Below, one piece after another: positions 1-7,882 of a stretch of 64,000 nucleotides of DNA. Source of the stretch: Phyllobacteriaceae bacterium (lineage in GTDB: Bacteria; Pseudomonadota; Alphaproteobacteria; Rhizobiales; Rhizobiaceae). Below the pieces are notes generated by a model. The model had not been told where the DNA came from and made no database searches. It worked only from the letters and a program-made list of their open reading frames with translations. A program made the translations under genes and the position numbers. The stretch covers positions 1 through 64,000 of the forward strand of contig PAPF01000026.1 of assembly GCA_002708825.1 (NCBI GenBank). The letters run 5' to 3'. Numbering within the stretch: the first letter of the stretch is position 1; each line of letters opens with the position of its first letter.

Positions 1-10
1 CCCGCAACCA
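1..10 (+). tRNA. 3' end of a probable initiator tRNA-Met (partial)
   Basis: The window opens with CCCGCAACCA. This equals the last ten bases of bacterial initiator tRNA-Met genes: the 3' acceptor strand, discriminator A and an encoded CCA tail. An intrinsic terminator follows 26 bases later, as expected for a monocistronic tRNA gene. Only ten bases are visible, so the identity rests on this short match plus the terminator. Another tRNA with the same acceptor end cannot be excluded. Confidence 0.55.
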
Positions 11-36
11 AACAACCATCTGAAACACAACGATAG

Positions 37-64
37 AAAAGCCCGCGGCATCGGCGGGCTTTTT
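37..64 (+). terminator. Intrinsic terminator after the tRNA 3' end
   Basis: A ten-base stem (AAAAGCCCGC at 37-46 pairing with GCGGGCTTTT at 54-63) closes a seven-base loop and runs into five T residues. It is the expected rho-independent terminator of the tRNA gene at the left edge. The A-rich left arm means it may also stop transcription on the minus strand. Confidence 0.85.
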
Positions 65-164
65 GCATTTTAACCTCCGTGTCGTCACCCTGTCGTCACT
101 GAAGTGCTTCCCTGAGATGTCCCCGATTTTGTGTTAGCCTGTTCCTCGAGGAAGGAGACAGGCC

Positions 165-345
165 ATGAAGCGGTCACGGTTCTCGGAAGAACAGATCTTC
201 GCATCTTGAAGGAGCATCAGGTCGGGATTTCGGCAGGTGAAATGTGTCGCAAGGGCGGGATCAGCGACGCCACATTCTACACCTGGTGCAAGAAGTACGA
301 CGGCATGGAAGTGTCGGAAGCCAAACGTCTGAAGGCTTCATCCGC
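165..345 (+). pseudogene. IS3-family transposase OrfA remnant, frameshifted and truncated
   Basis: A good ribosome site (AGGAG at 153-157) precedes an ATG at 165 that starts an OrfA typical of IS3-family elements (residues MKRSRFSEEQI). The frame breaks after about 12 codons: one base has been lost near 195, giving an early TGA. The original frame resumes and reads KEHQVGISAGEMCRKGGISDATFYTWCKKYDGMEVSEAKRLKA in segments, which is the OrfA helix-turn-helix. Similarity ends at about 341, before the usual leucine-zipper part, and no OrfB is present. The element is dead. Its position about 150 bases from a tRNA 3' end suggests an old insertion hot spot. Confidence 0.8.
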
Positions 346-470
346 CTTGGGCCTTCATATCCGTCATTCCAGTCGGCGCGTTGCTATCCCAAGAGGTGCT
401 GTTCGCGCGGCACATGATCAATGGCCTAACGAAATACCTCAGCGACGAAAGACCGGGCGGCCGGGCGCCC

Positions 471-839
471 CTATCCGTCGCAGCGCTTGATCTCGACCGG
501 CTCCCCGGGGTCTGCCCCGAGCGTCAGGCAGCGGCCGTTCGCGCAAAATTCCCACCCGCTCGCCGTGGCGCCGGAACTCGCCAGATGCAGCGTCGCCTGC
601 GGCGGCAGATCCGGCCGGTATGACCAGATGCCGTCTTCAAGCATCGCGCCATCGGGGATTTCCATCCCCGCGCCCGTGCCTTCGACCCGCGCGACGATGA
701 GTTCCAACCCGGCCGGCGTCACCCGCCACTCCTCCTCCCAGCGGGTCTTTTCCACCGAATGCGTCCAGGCGAGCGTGAAGGCGGAGGCCGCAAGCATCGT
801 GGTCTTGCCCGAGGCGATGATGCACAGTGCTATCGGCAT
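471..839 (-). CDS. DUF1850 domain protein of the TRAP operon
   Basis: This 122-residue protein has a hydrophobic N-terminus that may be a signal or anchor segment, then a compact domain with the DUF1850 pattern around RVEGTGAGMEIPDGAMLEDG and IWSYRPDLPP. DUF1850 genes are commonly found next to fused TAXI-type TRAP permeases, as here. Their biochemical role is unknown; a periplasmic accessory role in transport is an inference. The ribosome site ahead of the chosen ATG is weak, so an internal start at the second methionine (about residue 15) is possible. It is the last gene of the operon, 138 bases after the permease. Confidence 0.8.
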   Translation of the reverse strand: MPIALCIIASGKTTMLAASAFTLAWTHSVEKTRWEEEWRVTPAGLELIVARVEGTGAGMEIPDGAMLEDGIWSYRPDLPPQATLHLASSGATASGWEFCANGRCLTLGADPGEPVEIKRCDG

Positions 840-888
840 GAGGGTGTCCCGGATCTCGCGCTCCCCGGAACCGGTTTCCCTCCTCTGT

Positions 889-927
889 CTGCCGGCATCA
901 TCTCCTTGAGAGGGAGACGTCCGGCAG
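889..927 (-). other. Stem-loop between TRAP permease and DUF1850 gene
   Basis: CTGCCGG at 889-895 pairs with CCGGCAG at 921-927, and an inner TCTCC/GGAGA pairing tightens the loop. No T-run follows on the minus strand, so it is more likely an RNA-stability or attenuation element than a terminator. Confidence 0.4.
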
Positions 928-977
928 CAAAGAGGGGCATCTCGTGAAGCCTCACCGGTTTCCGATCCACAACCACA

Positions 978-3074
978 TCACTCCGACGCCACCGGCCGCA
1001 CCCGGGTCCGCCACAAGTGAAGCCCGAGCACCAGGACGGCGAGCGCGAAGCCGATCTCATCGGTCACCGGCAGCGCGGCGATCAGCGTGAAGGCGGCCGC
1101 CGCGGCGATCAGGCGCTCCCAGGGCGCAAGTGGCCCGCGCAGGAACCCGATCACCGCCGCGCCCCACAAAAGGATCGCCAGTCCCGCCTTGAAGACGATG
1201 TAGGCCACCGCTGGCCAGTAGCCGATCGCATCGGCCAGCGGCCCGCCGTCCTGCAGCATCAGCGCCGGCGTGTAGACGGCCATGTAGGGGATGACGAAAC
1301 CGGCCGCCGCGACCTTCACGACCTCGATCGAGATTCTGAGCCCGCCCTCCTTGGCGATCGGCGCAGCCGCGAAGCAGGCCAACGCCACCGGCGGCGTCAG
1401 GTCTGCCAGGATGCCGAAGTAGAACACGAACATGTGGCTGACGATCAGCGGCACACCGAGTTCGAGCAGCGCCGGCCCGGCAATCGTCGAGGTGATGATG
1501 TAGTTCGGGATCGTCGGGATGCCCATTCCCAGCACGATGCAGGTGATCATGGTAAGGACGAGCGACAGGAACAGGGAGTTCTGTCCGACGGAGACGATGT
1601 ACTGGCCGAAGGTGTTGGCGACTCCGGTCAGCGTCATGGTGCCGATGATCACGCCGACGATGGCGCAGGCGATGCCGACGGGAAGCGCCGTCCGCGCGCC
1701 GTCGGCGAGCGAATCGCGGCAGACGGCCAGCGTCTTGCGGCCGCCTTCCACGAAGACGTTGGCGAGGACCAGCACCGCCACGGCCGCAAGCACCAAGCCG
1801 ATGCCGAAGCGGAAGAAGCTCGCCGCGACCAGGCCGAGCCCGATCCAGAATATGAGGCGGATCGCCTGCCCCGGCAGGCCGAGCGCCACCGAACCGCCGA
1901 GGATCAGGAGCACTGTCAGCGCCAGCCCCACCGTCCCGGCAAACAGCGGCGTGTAGCCGGTGAAGAGCAGGTAGACGAGCACGCCGAGCGGAAGCAGCAG
2001 GTACCAACCGCGCTTCAACGCGCCCCAAGCCGAAGGCAGCTCGTCGCGCGACAGGCCCATCAGCCCGCGCTTGCCGGCCTCCAGATGCACCATCCAGAAG
2101 GTCGAGGCGAAGTAAAGCACCGCCGGCACGATCGCCGCCTTTACGACCTCGTAATATTCGATGCCCAGCGTCTCGGCCATGATGAACGCGACCGCGCCCA
2201 TGACGGGCGGCATGATCTGCCCGCCCATCGAGGCGGTCGCCTCCACGCCGCCGGCGAAGGCGGGGCGATAGCCGAAGCGTTTCATCAGCGGGATGGTGAA
2301 CTGGCCGGTGGTCACCACGTTGGCGACGCCCGAGCCAGAGATCGTGCCCATCAGGCCCGACGAGATGACCGACACCTTGGCCGCCCCGCCGCGCGCATGG
2401 CCGACAAGCCCGAGCGAGATGTCGGTGAAGAGACGGATCATCCCGCCCTTCTCGAGAAAGGCGCCGAACAGGATGAACAGGAAGATGTAGGTGGACGAGA
2501 CGTAGGTCGGGATGCCGTAGATGCCTTCCGTCCCGTAGGCCATGTGGTCGATGACCTGCGAAAAGTCGTAGCCGCGGTGGTTGAGCGGCGACGGCAGGTA
2601 CTGCCCGAACAGGCAATAGGCGAGGAAGGCGCCCGAGATGATTGGCAGCGCCGGCCCCATGATCAGCCATGCGGCGAGGAAGATGGTGGCGAGCGACACG
2701 ACGCCGAACACGATGTCGATCGGCAGCGGGTCGCCGGCGCGCAAGATCAGCGGCTTGTACTCGATCCACTGGTAAGCGGCGACGGCCATCGCTGCCAGCG
2801 CCAGCGCCCAGGCGAGCCCCTTCCACGGCAGGCGCCACCCTGCGGCCGAGGCCACCATCGGGAAGGCGAGCAGGAGCAGGAAGCCGACGTGGATCGCCCG
2901 CACGATCTGGCTCGGCAGGTTGACGACGTGCGCGGCTGTGGCGAGCTGAAACACCGAAAACGCGACGGCGATCCAGAACAGGAGCCGCCCTTCCCGCGAG
3001 GCGGGGAACCCGCCTCCGGTCGGATCGTGGAAGGTCGCGGAAGAACCGACGTCGCTGGCAGCCGGATTGCTCAT
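978..3074 (-). CDS. TRAP transporter permease, fused 4TM/12TM (DctQM) type
   Basis: This 698-residue membrane protein carries both the small (Q-type) and large (M-type) TRAP permease domains in one chain, the arrangement that accompanies TAXI-family binding proteins. The Q-like helices occupy roughly the first 200 residues. The M-like part includes the conserved stretch GLMGTISGSGVANVVTTGQF (around residues 240-260) and a second glycine-rich repeat with GMGIPTIPNYII near residue 505. It would use an ion gradient to import a substrate delivered by the periplasmic protein encoded just upstream. The start codon follows that gene by 93 bases. The substrate cannot be read from sequence; TAXI systems are often linked to small organic acids or glutamate. 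Confidence 0.93.
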   Translation of the reverse strand: MSNPAASDVGSSATFHDPTGGGFPASREGRLLFWIAVAFSVFQLATAAHVVNLPSQIVRAIHVGFLLLLAFPMVASAAGWRLPWKGLAWALALAAMAVAAYQWIEYKPLILRAGDPLPIDIVFGVVSLATIFLAAWLIMGPALPIISGAFLAYCLFGQYLPSPLNHRGYDFSQVIDHMAYGTEGIYGIPTYVSSTYIFLFILFGAFLEKGGMIRLFTDISLGLVGHARGGAAKVSVISSGLMGTISGSGVANVVTTGQFTIPLMKRFGYRPAFAGGVEATASMGGQIMPPVMGAVAFIMAETLGIEYYEVVKAAIVPAVLYFASTFWMVHLEAGKRGLMGLSRDELPSAWGALKRGWYLLLPLGVLVYLLFTGYTPLFAGTVGLALTVLLILGGSVALGLPGQAIRLIFWIGLGLVAASFFRFGIGLVLAAVAVLVLANVFVEGGRKTLAVCRDSLADGARTALPVGIACAIVGVIIGTMTLTGVANTFGQYIVSVGQNSLFLSLVLTMITCIVLGMGIPTIPNYIITSTIAGPALLELGVPLIVSHMFVFYFGILADLTPPVALACFAAAPIAKEGGLRISIEVVKVAAAGFVIPYMAVYTPALMLQDGGPLADAIGYWPAVAYIVFKAGLAILLWGAAVIGFLRGPLAPWERLIAAAAAFTLIAALPVTDEIGFALAVLVLGLHLWRTRVRPVASE

Positions 3075-3107
3075 GTCATGCCCCGGAAAAGGAGTCGTGC
3101 AGGACGA

Positions 3108-3130
3108 GCGGCCGCCCGGAAGGCGGCCGC
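3108..3130 (-). other. Perfect hairpin between TAXI binding-protein gene and TRAP permease
   Basis: GCGGCCGCC at 3108-3116 and GGCGGCCGC at 3122-3130 form a perfect nine-base stem with a CGGAA loop. It lies immediately 3' of the binding-protein gene and 5' of the permease gene. Hairpins placed this way commonly protect the upstream message and lower permease expression relative to the binding protein. There is no T-run. Confidence 0.6.
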
Positions 3131-3167
3131 GGAGGACGAAGGGATCTCGACGGGCGGACGACCCGTA

Positions 3168-4124
3168 TCAGAGCAGGCCCTTTTCCTTGTAGTAGCGCTC
3201 CGCGCCCGGATGCAGCGGGATCGGCAGGCCCTTGGGCCCGGCATCGAGGCTGATCGCCTTGGCGGCGGCGTGCGCGGCGACCATCTCCGGCAGATTCTCG
3301 AAGAGCTGTTTTGTCATCTGGTAGGCGGTCTCGTCCGACACGTCGGAGTGGGTCACCAGGATGTTGGTGATGGCAAGCGTCGGCACGTCTGCCGCCTGTC
3401 CCTCGTAGGTGCCCGCGGGGATCGTCGCGGCGAGGAACGGTGCGCCAAGCGTCTCGGCCACCGAGGGCGGCACCGAAACCATGGTGATCGGCAGCGCGGT
3501 CGCGAGATCCTTGATCGAGGCGACGCCGAGGCCGGCCGACTGCAGCGTGGCGTCGAGCTGGCGGTTCTTGATCAGCTCGACGGACTCGCCGAAGGGCAGG
3601 TACTCGGTCTGGCCGAGATCCTCGTAGCTCATGCCCATGGCCTCGAAGATGCGGCGCGCATTGAGCTCGGTACCCGACTTCGGGGCCCCGACCGACAGGC
3701 TCTTGCCCTTCAGGTCCTCGAAAGACGTGATACCGGATTCCTTCGAGGCGACGATCTGGATGTAGTTCGGATAGATGGCCGCGATGCCGCGCAGCTTTTC
3801 GAGCTTGCTGGAGAAGCCTGCCTCGGCGTCGCCTTCCCAAGCGGACTTGACGGAATCGCCGAGCGCGAAGGCGATCTCGCCGCTGCCCTTCTGGAGCAGG
3901 TTCAGGTTCTCGACGGAAGCCTTGGTGGACTGGACCTGGGTGCGGGCGCCCTCGATCTTCTCGCCGTAGATCTTGGCCAGCGCGGCGCCGAGCGGATAGT
4001 AGACGCCCGAGGTGCCGCCGGTGAGCACGTTGATGAATTCGTCGGCCTTGGCCGGCAGGGCGCCGAGAGCGAGCGTCGCCGACATGGCACCTGCGGCAAG
4101 CAGGCGGGTGCCGATCTTGAACAT
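3168..4124 (-). CDS. TAXI-family TRAP transporter solute-binding protein
   Basis: The 318-residue product starts at the ATG at 4124, preceded by GGGAGG seven bases upstream; the further 11 codons of open frame lack such a site. A signal peptide ends near residue 27 (LPAKA/DEF). The mature N-terminus shows the family signature LTGGTSGVYYPLGAALAKIY at about residues 35-54. It binds an unidentified substrate in the periplasm and hands it to the fused TRAP permease downstream. It is the first gene of a three-gene operon reading leftwards. Confidence 0.93.
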   Translation of the reverse strand: MFKIGTRLLAAGAMSATLALGALPAKADEFINVLTGGTSGVYYPLGAALAKIYGEKIEGARTQVQSTKASVENLNLLQKGSGEIAFALGDSVKSAWEGDAEAGFSSKLEKLRGIAAIYPNYIQIVASKESGITSFEDLKGKSLSVGAPKSGTELNARRIFEAMGMSYEDLGQTEYLPFGESVELIKNRQLDATLQSAGLGVASIKDLATALPITMVSVPPSVAETLGAPFLAATIPAGTYEGQAADVPTLAITNILVTHSDVSDETAYQMTKQLFENLPEMVAAHAAAKAISLDAGPKGLPIPLHPGAERYYKEKGLL

Positions 4125-4498
4125 GGTGAAACCTCCCAAAAATTGGCGCGCGCACAATGCGCGGCGTGGACCATGTTATTGATCGGCGTGCGAAAGCCAA
4201 CCTAAAAACGCGGCCATACCCGTGCGCCTCTCGCGGCCCGAAGCTGGCATCCGCACCTCGCCACGCGCCCCCAGGCCGGCAACGCCCGGCACAGCGGCAC
4301 AGAAAACCACTAAGCCTTAACCCGAAAGGGGCCCCGCACGCTTCACGGACGGCCTCATTCGGGGGGTAGCCCTGTCATGTCGCGTTCCGTTTCCGGTCCG
4401 GACCAGGGAAAAAGGAAAACGATCCGTGAGCCGGCCCTTCTCCTGCGAAGGGCGCCCTGCGGACCCGTCGCCGGGCCCGCATGCATTTCCCTCGGCCT
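4125..4498. other. Intergenic region upstream of the TRAP operon and 3' of the antiporter gene
   Basis: This stretch of about 370 bases holds no convincing gene. It must contain the TRAP operon promoter. A GCCCTTC/GAAGGGC hairpin (4434-4453) lies about 45 bases beyond the antiporter stop codon on the minus strand, with a T-rich tract only some 15 bases further on (4404-4418). It may help end the antiporter transcript but is not a clean intrinsic terminator. Confidence 0.4.
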
Positions 4499-5425
4499 TC
4501 AGGCGCCGAACAGCAGGGCAACATAGGCGCCATAACCTGCCAGCATGGCCGCGCCGGCCAGTCGCGGGATGCGGGTGGCAAAGCGCAAGATGGCGAGCAG
4601 CAGCAGCGAGGACGCCACCATCACGGGAATGTCGAACTGCTGCATCGAGGCGGCGACGGGGATGGGGGTCACGATCGCCGTTATTCCCAGGATGCCGAAG
4701 ATGTTGAAGATGTTGGAGCCGACGATGTTGCCGAGCGACACGGCGGAATTGCCCCGGATTGCCGCCACGAGCGACGTGGCCAGTTCCGGCAGGCTCGTGC
4801 CGACCGCGACGATGGTCAGACCGATGACGGCCTGCGAGACGCCAAGCGCCGTTGCGATCGCCGTAGCGCCATCGACAAGCAGGCGCGCGCCGCCGAACAG
4901 CGCTGCAAGGCCTGCGGCGGTGACAAGCACCAGGAAGGTCAGGGACCGGCCTTCCGGCTCATGCTCCTCCTTGGCGCTGTCTTGCCGCGATGAGCGGAAG
5001 GCAGCGAAGAGAAAGGCGCCGAGCATGGCCAGCATGATCAGGCCGGAAAGAAGCGAGATTATTCCGGTCAGGGCGATTCCCATCACCACGAAGGCCGCGC
5101 CTGCCATGATCATGGCCTCGCGGCGCACGGCCGTATCCCAGGCGGCGATCGGGGCGATGAGCGTCGACAGGCCGACGATGAGAAGGATGTTGGCGGTGTT
5201 GGAACCGATGACATTGCCGAGCGCGATATCGCTTTGACCCGAGAGCGCGGCGTCCAGCGAGACCAGCAGTTCCGGCGTCGAGGTTCCGAAGCCGACGATG
5301 GTCAGGCCGATGACCAGTTCGGAAACGCCGAACCGGCGCGAGAGGCCGACCGCACCGCGAACCAGTGCCTCGCCACCGGCAAACAGCAGCACGAGACCCG
5401 TGGCGACAAAAATCCATTCAGTCAT
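4499..5425 (-). CDS. Calcium/sodium antiporter, CaCA family (YrbG-like)
   Basis: The 308-residue protein is predicted to have about ten membrane helices and the two inverted alpha-repeats of the CaCA superfamily. The first reads GFGTSTPELLVSLDAALSG followed by GNVIGSN; the second reads AVGTSLPELATSLVAAIRG followed by GNIVGSN. The acidic and asparagine residues in these repeats bind the exchanged cations. The family exchanges Ca2+ or K+ for Na+ or H+ across the inner membrane. The ATG at 5425 follows AGGA and overlaps the end of the upstream small membrane-protein gene by eight bases, suggesting translational coupling. Ion specificity is inferred from family only. Confidence 0.9.
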   Translation of the reverse strand: MTEWIFVATGLVLLFAGGEALVRGAVGLSRRFGVSELVIGLTIVGFGTSTPELLVSLDAALSGQSDIALGNVIGSNTANILLIVGLSTLIAPIAAWDTAVRREAMIMAGAAFVVMGIALTGIISLLSGLIMLAMLGAFLFAAFRSSRQDSAKEEHEPEGRSLTFLVLVTAAGLAALFGGARLLVDGATAIATALGVSQAVIGLTIVAVGTSLPELATSLVAAIRGNSAVSLGNIVGSNIFNIFGILGITAIVTPIPVAASMQQFDIPVMVASSLLLLAILRFATRIPRLAGAAMLAGYGAYVALLFGA

Positions 5426-5774
5426 GATTGTCCTGACCCTTTCCGGATTGGTGGAGTTCGGTTTCTCCATGAACGTTTTCGTCAGGAGCATTGTTCGCGG
5501 GATCCGTCTCCGCGGCCCAGGCCAGCATGGCGACCTTGGCCGTGGCCGCAACCGCCGCGGCGAGCGCCAGCCCGTAGAGAATGAGCGTTGGTGTGGGTGT
5601 CAAATGCATCAATCCGCTGACTGCCCAGACCATGGCGATGGCACCTGCAATCGCCTCGGTGGCGAAGAACAGGGTGACCGCAATGACGCCGGTGATGGTC
5701 GTGATGGATATGATACGGGTGGGAAGTACCGGATTTCGGGGATGATCCGGCGGAACCGCTTGAAGCGACGGCAT
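5418..5774 (-). CDS. Small two-helix membrane protein of unknown function
   Basis: The 118-residue open frame has two clear hydrophobic helices, from about residue 22 to 50 (ISITTITGVIAVTLFFATEA onward) and about 60 to 88. A polar, histidine-containing tail follows. I recognise no family. Its stop codon overlaps the start of the antiporter gene, so the two are probably co-translated and it may be an accessory subunit or an unrelated small membrane protein. The ribosome site (AAAGG) is modest and further open frame exists upstream, so the start is uncertain. Confidence 0.55.
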   Translation of the reverse strand: MPSLQAVPPDHPRNPVLPTRIISITTITGVIAVTLFFATEAIAGAIAMVWAVSGLMHLTPTPTLILYGLALAAAVAATAKVAMLAWAAETDPANNAPDENVHGETELHQSGKGQDNHD

Positions 5775-5923
5775 GCGCCACGGGCCTTTGAAAGCCGCTA
5801 CCGGAAACGGAGCGGAGCCGCGGTTAGATGTGGGCGAGATGGCGCCCGCGCAAGGCCCCATGGAGGGCCGCCAAGAAATAATGTTCCGGGCCGGGTCGGA
5901 AAGCCGCCAAGGGTGGAACCGGT

Positions 5924-6883
5924 TCATCCGCGATAGGTGCGCGCGGCCAGCGGTTCCTGCTCCAGAAGTGCCTTGAACATCGTAAGCATGACCGATTCCG
6001 GGGGCGCGAACTTGCGCCTCGGATTGGTGACGAGATGGATGTCGACCGACGGCAGCGAGGCGAAGGGCGGCAATTGCCTGAGCAGGCCGGCCCGCACGTC
6101 CCGTTCCGCCACATGGGTGGGCAGGGCGCCAATGCCGATATTGGCGATGATCATCCGGCGCACCTCGGTAAGGTTGGAGGAAATGCCGCGCAGGCCTGGC
6201 GCCAGGTTCGCCCGCTCGCGCAGGCGCACCACCGAATCCAGCGGTCCGCCTTCGATTTCCGTCTGGAAGGAGACGGACGCCTCTCCGCGCAAATCCTCGA
6301 GCGTGATCTCCTTCTTGCCGAACAGCCGGTGATGCGGCCCGCAATAGAGGCCGAAGAATTCGCGGAAGAGAACCCGTGCCTCGATACCCTTGGGCACGGC
6401 GTTCATCAGGCAGATGCCGAAGCTCGCCCGGTTCTGGCGGATCCGGTTGACCACCTCGGCGCTTTCGGCAACCACCATGGAGAAGGTGACCTTCGGATGC
6501 CGCCGTGCGAACCGCTCCAGGATGTCGTCGAGATGCCAGGAGACGACATGGCTCGCCATGACGATGCTCACGTGACCGGTCAGTTCCTCCTCCTCCGCAT
6601 CCATCAATGCGGGCAGTTGCGAGACCGCACCGAAGATCGAGGCCGCTTCCGCGTAGAGGATCTGGCCCGACCGGGTGACGCGAAAGCGGTTGGGCTTGCG
6701 CTCCACCAGCCTGTGCCCGGTCGTGTCTTCCAGCCGTTTCAGGGCACTGGAGATCGTCGGCTGTTTCAACCCCAGGAAGTCGGCTGCGCGGGAGATGCTC
6801 TCCTGTTCCACCACCACCATGAAGGTGCGCAGCAGGTTCCAGTCGAGATTCCAGGGAAAGCGCTGTTCGTAGGGCTTGAGCAT
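5924..6883 (-). CDS. LysR-family transcriptional regulator
   Basis: The 319-residue protein has the standard LysR layout: a winged helix-turn-helix at about residues 17-75 (FMVVVEQESISRAADFLGLKQPTISSALKRLE in part) and a C-terminal periplasmic-binding-like effector domain. It is transcribed away from the amino-acid ABC/catabolic operon that starts at 7032, with only 148 bases between the two starts. It is therefore the likely activator of that operon, responding to its substrate or a breakdown product. The AT-rich centre of the shared gap around 6895-6925 is the probable operator and promoter. Confidence 0.92.
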   Translation of the reverse strand: MLKPYEQRFPWNLDWNLLRTFMVVVEQESISRAADFLGLKQPTISSALKRLEDTTGHRLVERKPNRFRVTRSGQILYAEAASIFGAVSQLPALMDAEEEELTGHVSIVMASHVVSWHLDDILERFARRHPKVTFSMVVAESAEVVNRIRQNRASFGICLMNAVPKGIEARVLFREFFGLYCGPHHRLFGKKEITLEDLRGEASVSFQTEIEGGPLDSVVRLRERANLAPGLRGISSNLTEVRRMIIANIGIGALPTHVAERDVRAGLLRQLPPFASLPSVDIHLVTNPRRKFAPPESVMLTMFKALLEQEPLAARTYRG

Positions 6884-7031
6884 TGCCTCAATCTATAATC
6901 AGAATTTTGTATATCTATTTGCATGATGATCTGCGCCATGCAAGCGTTCAATCCGGCGCCTGGCCGCGGCCGCCCGAAGGGAACCGGGCCGCCCGCGCGC
7001 CGGGCTTTGAGAGCCAGACAGGGAGAACGAA
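6884..7031. promoter_or_regulatory. Divergent control region between the LysR gene and catabolic operon
   Basis: This gap separates a LysR gene from its probable target operon. Its left half is distinctly AT-rich for this genome (around 6893-6925), with several T-N11-A candidates of the kind LysR proteins bind. The right half is GC-rich leader carrying GGGAG ahead of the ATG at 7032. No precise operator can be fixed by eye. Confidence 0.45.
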
Positions 7032-7817
7032 ATGACGACACGAAGGAAATTGATGAAGACAGCCGCCGCCGCGGGTTTTGCCGCCGTGGCGCTGTTCGGG
7101 ATGCAGGGCGCCGGTTTCGCCGAGGAACTGGAGGCCATCAAGGAAAAGGGCACGATCCGCATTGCCATGAGCGGCGCCTATCCGCCCTTCAACTTCGTCA
7201 ACGAGCAGAACGAGGTGGTCGGCTTCGACCCGTCGATCGGCAAGGAAATCGCAAAGCGCATGGGGCTCGAGGCGGAAATCGTCACGACGGCCTGGGACGG
7301 CATCATCGGCGGCCTTCTGGCCAACAAGTATGACGCCATCGTCGGCTCCATGTCGATCACCGAGGAACGCGCCAAGGTCGTCGACTTCGTCGGACCCTAC
7401 TACACCACCAAGCGCGCGGTCTTCACCAAGCCGGACAGTGAAGTTACCAGCGTCAAGCAGCTGGGTGACGTGACCGTGGGCGTTACCCTCGGCGAGACGC
7501 ACGAGGAATGGGCGCGCAACCAGGGCTACACGGTGCGCACCTACAAGGGCCTGCCGGAACTTCTTCTGGAGCTTCAGAACGGCCGCGTCGACGTGATCGT
7601 CAACGATTCCATCGCCGCCATCCTGGCCATGAAGAAGAACGGCTACGAGTACAGGATGCTCGATGACCTGGAAACCGACGTGATCGGCGCCGGCATCGCC
7701 ATCCGCCAGGGCAACCCGGAATTGAAGGCGGCCATGCAGAAGGCGCTCGACTCCATGATGGACGACGGCACCTATCTGGAAATCGCCGAGGAATGGGTCG
7801 GCGGCGACATCCGCTGA
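7032..7817 (+). CDS. Amino-acid ABC transporter substrate-binding protein
   Basis: The 261-residue protein has a signal peptide (twin arginines at residues 4-5, hydrophobic core to about residue 30) and a family 3 solute-binding domain. The signature region is IRIAMSGAYPPFNFVNEQNEVVGFD, followed by KYDAIVGSMSITEERAKVVDFVGPYY. It captures a polar amino acid or similar amine in the periplasm for the two permeases and ATPase encoded at 8709-10829. It is the first gene of the operon, with GGGAG upstream. A perfect hairpin just after the stop codon separates it from the next gene. Confidence 0.93.
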   Translation: MTTRRKLMKTAAAAGFAAVALFGMQGAGFAEELEAIKEKGTIRIAMSGAYPPFNFVNEQNEVVGFDPSIGKEIAKRMGLEAEIVTTAWDGIIGGLLANKYDAIVGSMSITEERAKVVDFVGPYYTTKRAVFTKPDSEVTSVKQLGDVTVGVTLGETHEEWARNQGYTVRTYKGLPELLLELQNGRVDVIVNDSIAAILAMKKNGYEYRMLDDLETDVIGAGIAIRQGNPELKAAMQKALDSMMDDGTYLEIAEEWVGGDIR

Positions 7818-7830
7818 CACTGCCAGGCAT

Positions 7831-7855
7831 GCCTGCCGGCCCGCAGCCGGCAGGC
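7831..7855 (+). other. Perfect hairpin after the amino-acid binding-protein gene
   Basis: GCCTGCCGG at 7831-7839 pairs perfectly with CCGGCAGGC at 7847-7855 around a seven-base loop. It starts 14 bases after the stop codon and lacks a T-run. It probably stabilises the binding-protein message or partly attenuates transcription into the rest of the operon. Confidence 0.6.
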
Positions 7856-7882
7856 AACCCGTTTCCTGACGAAGGGCCGTTC

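Noticed and set aside
131-490. An intact 119-codon gene spanning the IS remnant.
   Set aside because: The frame joins a few non-homologous codons to the OrfA middle and then runs into unrelated sequence; the true OrfA start at 165 is in another frame, so this is a broken gene.
1017-4205. A 1062-codon open frame on the plus strand.
   Set aside because: It is antisense to the TRAP permease and TAXI genes, has strongly charged low-complexity composition with no domain, and arises from high-GC codon use on the other strand.
4404-4453. A clean intrinsic terminator for the Ca2+/Na+ antiporter gene.
   Set aside because: A hairpin exists, but its T-rich tract starts about 15 bases too far downstream for a standard terminator.
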